Assembly: GCF_024679095.1 (NCBI RefSeq)
Contig: NW_026111766.1
Span: forward strand, 142,001-206,000
DNA length: 64,000 nt
Reading direction: 5' to 3'
DNA from: Eriocheir sinensis
Lineage: Eukaryota > Arthropoda > Malacostraca > Decapoda > Varunidae
The notes beneath the pieces are model-generated. The model was given only the letters and a program-made list of their open reading frames with translations, did no database searches and had not been told where the DNA came from. The first letter of the stretch is position 1. Each line of letters starts with the position of its first letter. This document shows, piece after piece, positions 55,881-64,000 of this stretch. The position numbers were made by a program, and so were the translations under genes.

Positions 55881-56211
55881 GATTTGGTATGGTAAAGGAG
55901 GCGATTGGGGAGGATGGATTTTTTGGTCAAGGAGGTCCACAAAATTTCATGACAGACAACTGCAATGCAGAAAGAAATGCATTGGCAGCCATTTGGCCTA
56001 ATTCAAAACAATACCTCTGCATTTTTCATGTTCTCCAACAAGTATGGCGCTGGCTTCTTGATTCTAAACATGGAATCAATAAGAATGATAGACAAGAATT
56101 GATGAGTGCAGTTAAACTACTTCTTCATGCCGAGTCAATTGACAGATTTGAAGATCAACTGGAGAAAGTTCAGCACCATCCTCTTCTTCAGAAATATCCC
56201 AATTTCAAGAG
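55881..56211 (+). CDS. MULE/SWIM gene exon 4, catalytic D2
   Basis: Acceptor CTTTGCAG, donor AAGAG/GTAATA. Reads GFGMVKEAIGEDGFFGQGG, NFMTDNCNAERNALAAIWPN (second aspartate) and YLCIFHVLQQVWRWLLDSKH, the C-x2-H-like block of MULE transposases. Frame intact, phases 1 to 2. Confidence 0.8.
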
Positions 56212-56251
56212 GTAATAATAGAATATATGTTTTAAATGGTTCCATTGGTAT

Positions 56252-56853
56252 TCAGCCCGCACGGGATTCAGCCCACGGAATTCAGCCCACACGGAATTCA
56301 GCCCACACGGGATTCAGCCCACGGAATTCAGCCCACACGGGATTCAGCCCACGCGGGATTCTGCCCACGGAATTCAGCCCACACGGAATTAAGCCCACAC
56401 GGGATTCAGCCCACGGAATTCAGCCCACACGGAATTCAGCCCACACGGGATTCAGCCCACGGAATTCAGCCCACACGGGATTCAGCCCACGCGGGATTCT
56501 GCCCACGGAATTCAGCCCACACGGAATTAAGCCCACACGGGATTCAGCCCATGGAATTCAGCCCACGCGGGATTCAGCCCACGGAATTCAGCCCACGCGG
56601 GGTTCAGTCCACACGGGATTCAGCCCAAGGAATTCAGCCCACGCGGGATTCAGCCCACACGGGATTCAGCCCACACGGGATTCCGCCCACACGGAATTCA
56701 GCCCACGGAATTCAGCCCACACGGAATTCAGCCCACATGGGATTCAGCCCACGCGGGATTCAGCCCACGCGGGATTCAGCCCACACGGGATTCAGCCCAC
56801 GCGGGATGCAGCCCACAGGATTCAGCCCACACGGGATTCAGCCCTCGGAATTG
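56252..56853. repeat. Left minisatellite arm of hAT element E
   Basis: About 38 units of 14-18 bp, core GGATTCAGCCCAC(A/G)CG. A short variant (GGAATTCAGCCCAC) alternates with a longer one (GGGATTCAGCCCAC). Long Pro-Thr-Arg-rich frames are artefacts. Confidence 0.93.
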
Positions 56854-56955
56854 CGAATGTGAACACACCCTCTCTCTCATCACGTATATATGCACTCGAA
56901 CGAAAACACACACATAATCTTCTCTAGCTTAGGGGAGAGTGTGCGTGTGAATGTG

Positions 56956-58789
<1,834 letters not shown>

Positions 58790-58869
58790 GAGTCAGTGCC
58801 AGGACATTCTCTCAGAAAGGTACAAAATTTAGTATTTCACATGTATAGTACTGTAAATGCCTATTCATA

Positions 58870-59530
58870 ACCAGTTAACCAGTTAACCAGTATCTCCACT
58901 CCTTCATTCCTCTCACTCCATACTTCAGCATTTCTGCACTTATTCCATCCACACCTGGTACCTTTCCTCCCCTCAGCCTAGTTATTGCTTTACTAACCTC
59001 CTCCCTAGTTATCTGTTCCTGTACTTGCTGTCTACCACCTCTCAAAATATCACTGCCATACACCCCTCACTGCATCCTATTCCTTTGCCCCCAACACCAC
59101 TCCATCCTCTCACTTTCACCACGTACCCCTCCTGTCCTTCCTCACTTCCATCCAAAACAATTTCTTATTCTCTCTAAACTTGTCGCACAGTGCTCTCCCA
59201 AACTCTTCATCCACTCTCGTCTTATTCTCCCTAACCATTCTCTTAACCTGATTCCTGCATGCTTTATACTCCCCTTTCCTTCTCCTTTTCACCTCTTCTG
59301 TTACATTCCCTTTCAACATCTTCCTATATGCCCTCCTCTTCCTTGAACTTTTCCTACACTTCATTCACTTGTACATCCTCTCCTACCTCCATTGACACCT
59401 CCTTCATTGCCAGTCACCATTCTTCCATATTCCTCCTTGTATACCGCTGCTGATGCAATCTCATACAGGTCACCTTCTTCTCACCTTCCCTCCATCTATT
59501 CCCTTTTCTAAACTCCAACCTCACCCTAAC
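58870..59530 (-). pseudogene. LINE fragment (linker and RT start) inside hAT element E
   Basis: Minus strand: KMLKGNVTEEVKRRRKGEYK, ACRNQVKRMVRENKTRVDEE, LFWMEVRKDRRG, then ITREEVSKAITRLRGGKVPG and VDGISAEMLKYG. This is the region just upstream of the RT part seen at 10311-12178, so probably the same family. Confidence 0.75.
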
Positions 59531-60240
59531 CCTCAATTTAACCAATACTGCATAGGAAATATGATTTACAAAAGTAATATACTCAATTTTTTTAGTTTAG
59601 AGTTTAGTGAAAAAGAATTAGGTGATTGAAAATGACCAAAGAAGTGTGTTAGTGAAAAGAATTTTGTGATATATAACAAGGACCAAAGAAGTTTCTATTC
59701 CTATTATAGTGTATGCCTCGGTTTAACATTTCTTTGATAATGATAAAGGTACCTGAGATATTTATAACTTACTTTAATATAGTTTACTGGTATAGGTATA
59801 TAATACTGGGAAAGGATACTGTGATTTTCCAAGGCCAAAGAACTTCTGTTCCTATTACATATTGTATTATAACATTGACCTAATTCTTTTGTATGATGTA
59901 GCAGCAGTAATAAAAGAAATGTTATAGTATTCTTTATATGTTGCCTTTCTTTTCACAAAATTAAGTGTAATAGATAATAAACATAGAAGCAATTCTTTTG
60001 AAAACATGGTAAACTTAACTACATAATATAAGGTAAATCTAAAGTAATCATGATAAAAATGTAAGGTAATTTTGTACAAAACAGGGTAATTTTCGACTTT
60101 ATCTAAGGAAATCCCAGATTCAGGGTGTTGCAGCCCTGGACACAGCCAGTGGGGGAGTCAGTCAGACCAGACGCCCGCCAGGTCACTGTACGCCTGCGGC
60201 TATTACACTCACATCCAGCCACTCTGTGTTTCTGTTATAC
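59531..60240. other. Non-coding interior of hAT element E
   Basis: AT-rich, no ORF or repeat recognised. Confidence 0.5.
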
Positions 60241-60433
60241 CCAACACACGTTTATATGCAGACTCGAGCGAAAAAACACATATAATCTTCTCTAGCTTAG
60301 GAGAGTGCGTGCGTGTGAATGTGAACACTCTCTCTCTCTCGCATATATACAGTCTCGAACGGAAACACACACATTTCTTCTCCAGCTTAGGCGAGTGTGT
60401 GTGCGTGCGAATGTAAACACACACACACACACA

Positions 60434-60474
<41 letters not shown>

Positions 60475-60644
60475 TAATATGCAGACTCCTACAAAAACAC
60501 ACAATCTCTAACTTAGGCTTGCTATGGTGCTCAACCTCCTCGTGGTGCAAGCTGGGTTCGGCGAATAGAGCACTAACTACTGTAAAAATAATGAATAGTC
60601 AAAGAATAATATTGCTTTAAGTTATTTACTTGCCCGTGAGTTAA

Positions 60645-61130
60645 GTCCCGTGTGGGCTGAATCCCGTGTGGGCTGAATCCCGTGGCCTGAATCCCGTGTG
60701 GGCTGAATCCCGTGTGGGCTGAATTCAGTGGGCTGAATCCCGTGTGGGCTGAATCCCGTGTGGACTGAACCCCGCGTGGGCTGAATTCCGTGGGCTGAAT
60801 CCCGCGTGGGCTGAATTCCATGGGTTGAATCCCGTGTGGGCTGAATTCCGCGTGGGCTGAATCCCGTGTGGGCTGAATTCCGTGGGCAGAATCCCGCGTG
60901 GGCTGAATCCCGTGTGGGCTGAATTCCGTGGGCTGAATCCCGTGTGGGCTGAATTCCGTGTGGGCTGAATTCCGTGGGCTGAATTCCGTGTGGGGCGGAA
61001 TCCCGTGTGGGCTGAATCCCGTGTGGGCTGAATCCCGCGTGGGCTGAATTCCTTGGGCTGAATCCCGTGTGGACTGAGCCCCGCGTGGGCTGAATTCCGT
61101 GGGCTGAATCCCGTGTGGGCTGAATTCCAC
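60645..61130. repeat. Right minisatellite arm of hAT element E
   Basis: About 31 units, core CGTGTGGGCTGAATCC, inverted relative to 56252-56853. The order of variants partly mirrors the left arm. Confidence 0.93.
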
Positions 61131-61435
61131 GTCCACCGTTTTAAATGTAAATCCTTCCAACGACACTAATACACCTGCCCCTAAGACTTCCCTTTGATTA
61201 AGGTCAGCCACACATCCAGCCACATAGGGTGTTCTGCATTCACACCTCACTCTATAATGCATAGCCTGAATAACAAAAGAGTAATTAAAATAAGAAAAGT
61301 CTCATGACAATAGCCCTTCTACCAGTATTTTTTTTTCTACCTGAAACATGGAACACATTGTTGACTTTTTTACCCTTTATCTTGTGAGGTGTCTGTAATT
61401 ATTCACATAATAGTAATTTTAATTCAAAATTTCAG

Positions 61436-61570
61436 CTACCTAAACACCTTGGACCAAAGAAGAGAGGAGTGGGCAATTGCCTACAGAGCAGGTGCATTGT
61501 TGAGGGGTCACAACACTAATAACTATTGCGAATCAACAATGTGCATCATAAAGGATAATGTCCTTAATAG
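61436..61570 (+). CDS. MULE/SWIM gene exon 5, catalytic E
   Basis: Acceptor AATTTCAG, donor AATAG/GTAAGG, phase 2 at both ends. Reads YLNTLDQRREEWAIAYRAGA and GHNTNNYCESTMCIIKDNVL. N-N-x-x-E is the third catalytic block of MULE transposases. Frame intact. Confidence 0.78.
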
Positions 61571-61752
61571 GTAAGGATTAAACTAAATTGAATTTGCTAT
61601 TCTGTTACTGTTCTCTGAAAAATTATTTAGTAACTCTTCAAATAAACAGCATTACTTAACCCATCATCCTTTTACCAGGCTCTCCAATAGAATCTTAAAT
61701 TTTTATCCTGCAAAATCCATGAAAAATAATGTTCAAGAGCCCCTGAAATCCA

Positions 61753-61942
61753 TACTTCTTCTTCTATTCAGCGTTATTAGCCCGTTTTTATACGGGGCGC
61801 TGTTTTTGATGAGTCCTCGACTCTCCAATGCTACTCGCCACTCCTCTGTCCTCTCCTCCATTTCTTGCTTAGTCTCACCAACCAAAACCACATCATCTGC
61901 ATACATAATGTCCCATGGTACTACTCTTCTAACCCCCTCCGT
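61753..61942 (-). mobile_element. Internally deleted RTE-like LINE, 190 bp
   Basis: Minus strand reads PWDIMYADDVVLVGETKQEM (RT catalytic YADD) and EEWRVALESRGL, then passes abruptly to a non-coding end (ACGGGCTAATAACGCTGAAT) with GAA repeats. The target duplication CCCCTGAAATCCA is at 61740-61752 and 61943-61955. It lies in intron 5 of the MULE/SWIM gene. Confidence 0.82.
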
Positions 61943-61979
61943 CCCCTGAAATCCAAACTAATTCTTCTTTTTTTTTCAG

Positions 61980-62964
61980 ATGTAAGGCATATAACACTGC
62001 ACAACTTGTAATGTTTATGGCTGAAATCTTCAACTCCTTTATGAAACAACGGATAGTGGATGTAGCACTCAACAGAAGGCATACGAAGAGAATGAATGTC
62101 ACCAAACTGCCTTTAGAAAGTGTTGTACCCTTGGGGAGTGGGTTGTACCGAGTGGGAAGTGAAACTAATCCAGGACAAATGTATGAGGTGGATCTAAATA
62201 TTGGTATTTGCACGTGCACAAAATGAAATACTGGTGCAGTCTATAAACACCAAGCTGTATGTGCAGACAGTGCAAATCTAACAGTTCCTCAAATGCCTAT
62301 GCTGAACAGTAATACCCGTCACCAGTTGGCAGTGTTGGCTCTAGGGCAGAAGGACGCCCCCAGTGAAAATTTCTTCAAGACACTGAAAGAAATTAAAAGT
62401 GATGAAGCTAGTAAAAGCAACATTGAAGCTGCAGTGAAGTTTGGAAAGAGTGAGGAAGCCTGTGAATTAAATTTTGAGGTCAAAGGGGATGCTGAAGAAA
62501 TTTCTCCTAGCTGCAGTATGGAAACAGCATCGGTGTCATCTCAAACTAGCAGTGATCATGGGGGCTCTTCATCTTTAGCTGACAACATTCATGATGAGAC
62601 CAATATTGCTGTAGCAGAGCTTTTAAAAACATCCAAAAAATTTGGTAATGAGGATTCAGTCTCAGCTCTTAAAATGTTCGTCCAGAGGCTAAGATCTGTT
62701 AAAACCTCAAATCAATTTAACAGCTCTCTTCACACTGTGGGTGTGGGTGTGTGGGTGCAAAAGGGAGCTGGACGTGGGAAGATACCCGTTCAGCCTACTT
62801 CAATTACCAGGCGATCAGAGGGTATGCCAAGAGGAGCCACGCCTCTTGGTAAAGGACGTCGCCCTCTACACTGCAATATGCCCAAGGCTAAACGTCCTCG
62901 AAACCTAGCGGAAAATGTTAGGAACAATGTGGCCAATGCCAAATCACATGGTAGTGGTCACTAA
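61980..62964 (+). CDS. MULE/SWIM gene exon 6, SWIM motif and tail, with stop
   Basis: Acceptor TTTTTTTTCAG. Reads CKAYNTAQLVMFMAEIFNSF, KQRIVDVALNRRHTKRMNVT, YEVDLNIGICTCTK, then TGA (near 62224), then NTGAVYKHQAVCADSANLTV in the same frame. A SWIM motif needs C-x-C ... C-x-H; here CTC is present but the second cysteine is tyrosine (VYKH). A Ser/Lys-rich tail (METASVSSQTSSDHGGSSSL) follows, then a basic end (NMPKAKRPRNLAENVRNNVA) and a stop at 62962-62964. Confidence 0.75.
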
Positions 62965-62975
62965 GTCATCCTTCT

Positions 62976-63530
62976 CCTGAATCTCATGCTCTTTATATTT
63001 CTGCCAGAAATCATGCCAAACCTGATCTCTAATTAGCCAAAAACTCCTTCATCAATAGAAAATATCAAAACCTGTTACCTTCTAACTCCCCTCGTGATTT
63101 CTGGCATCTAGCCAAAAAAATCTCCAATTTCTCTTCTTCTTTCCGTCCTCTATTTCAACCCGATGGGTCCACATCAGTCACTTTCTATCTCTAAGGCTGA
63201 ACTCTTTGCTCAAACCTTTGCCTAAAACTCAACTCTGGCTGATTCTGGTCTTGTTCCTCCTTCTCCACCCAACTCTGACTATTAAGATTCTTTGTAATTA
63301 TGTTTTTCATACCCTCTCTGGATTTAATCTTCGGGAGACTTGCGGACCTGAAGGAGTCCTTCCTATTGTTCTCAAAAATTGTGCTTCTGAGCTCACACCC
63401 TGCCTGGTAAAACTTTTCCATTTCTGCCTACCTAAATCTACTTTTCCTTAATCCTGGAAGTTTTTACTCATACAGCTTGTTCCTAAGATGGGTGACTGCT
63501 TCACTTTGGGTGTGGCAATCTAAGTGGGCT
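62976..63530 (+). pseudogene. LINE fragment (linker to RT start), plus strand
   Basis: In shifting frames: NFSSSFRPLFQPDG-like, SKAELFAQTFA-like, then GFNLRETCGPEGVLPIVLKN and CASELTPCLVKLFHFCL. This is the segment before the RT palm in Jockey-like LINEs. Many frameshifts. Confidence 0.7.
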
Positions 63531-64000
63531 TTTTTGTTTATCAATCAATTTCTTTTAGTTTTGCCCTTGGCCACCACACATGATGTAAAAAAAAAAAGTA
63601 CGTATCATTTGGTACTGCACTACAATGTACGCTAACCCATACTCTGCATCGCTCCAAAATCCTTTTAAACACTAATTCCAGGCTCACACTGATATGCTTC
63701 CATTTTTTTGTACCATTGGTGACCAAATTGAATGGTATTACCACTGTAAATTAGGACTGTTAATTAAGTATAGCTATTCTGAAATTATGATGCTTGTTTT
63801 ATTTGTTGCTTTAGAGTACATCGTCATGATCCAACCCATGTCAACATAAGTTGAAGATGTAAGCAAATTATCCTAATAAATTGTCTAATTTATACTCAAA
63901 ACAGGATAACGAATATTTGCATTAGTAATGAAAGTTGAATTATTTATGCAATTTAGAACACTGCTTCATTTTACTGTTTGATATACAATGCTATTATTAA
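63531..64000. other. Non-coding right end, nothing recognised
   Basis: AT-rich sequence with no supported feature. Confidence 0.5.

Noticed and set aside
56106..56927. Long ORFs rich in HGIQPTRDSAH
   Set aside because: Translation of the ATTCAGCCCAC minisatellite arm; open in two frames and mirrored on the minus strand at 60573-61262.

Overview
This is a eukaryotic window with no bacterial-style operons. Genes are split by GT-AG introns, coding density is very low, and most of the sequence is transposable elements and simple repeats. The mix points to an arthropod, most likely a decapod or other malacostracan crustacean. The evidence is long (TC)n, (AT)n and (GT)n tracts, CR1/L2-like and Jockey-like LINEs, tRNA-derived SINEs, short TTAGG runs inside a satellite, and a Fat-type cadherin exon. 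The taxon is an inference.

Layout. 1-4.18 kb: a minus-strand Jockey-like LINE with gag, endonuclease and reverse transcriptase, cut by the left window edge. 4.2-12.3 kb: a nested stack. A 5'-truncated LINE (10.31-12.24 kb) with a 33-bp target-site duplication has a hAT-type element (4214-10302, 8-bp TSD) inserted at its 5' junction. The hAT-type element itself contains a giant imperfect palindrome and a degenerate CR1-like LINE with an SGNH-esterase ORF1. 12.3-17.4 kb: non-coding repeats plus a kinase-like exon carrying a stop codon. 17.5-20.8 kb: a minus-strand LINE split by a second hAT-type element (8-bp TSD). 20.9-25 kb: a tRNA-Val-derived SINE and a three-exon C2H2 zinc-finger gene fragment with matching splice phases. 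25-27.6 kb: two more hAT-type elements. 29-31.6 kb: the best-preserved LINE (one frameshift). 31.6-33.9 kb: (AT)n tracts and nested SINEs. 34-41.4 kb: a rearranged segment with a duplicated zinc-finger-like exon, a roughly 15-copy satellite and inverted arms. 41.9-43.1 kb: a 105-bp minisatellite. 43.1-48.3 kb: SINEs, a PIF/Harbinger transposase remnant and tandem repeats. 48.7-52 kb: foldback repeats and the N-terminal exon of a Fat-like cadherin. 52.6-63 kb: a six-exon MULE/SWIM-domain gene (pseudogenised) whose intron 4 holds a 4.9-kb hAT element with a nearly intact transposase. LINE fragments fill other introns and the right end.

The most unusual theme is a repeated architecture. At least five hAT-type elements (8-10 bp target duplications, inverted ends) have ends or interiors expanded into tandem short motifs: GGTACC, GATACC, CATCCG, a 51-bp GTACC-type unit, and ATTCAGCCCAC. 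The last forms 600-bp and 490-bp inverted minisatellite arms around a transposase gene. A related GATAACC-rich fragment lies at 51.1 kb.

Host-gene candidates are few and mostly damaged: a NIM1-like kinase exon, a C2H2 zinc-finger gene, a Fat-like cadherin exon and the domesticated-looking MULE/SWIM gene. All calls come from reading the sequence by eye. No database search was run.
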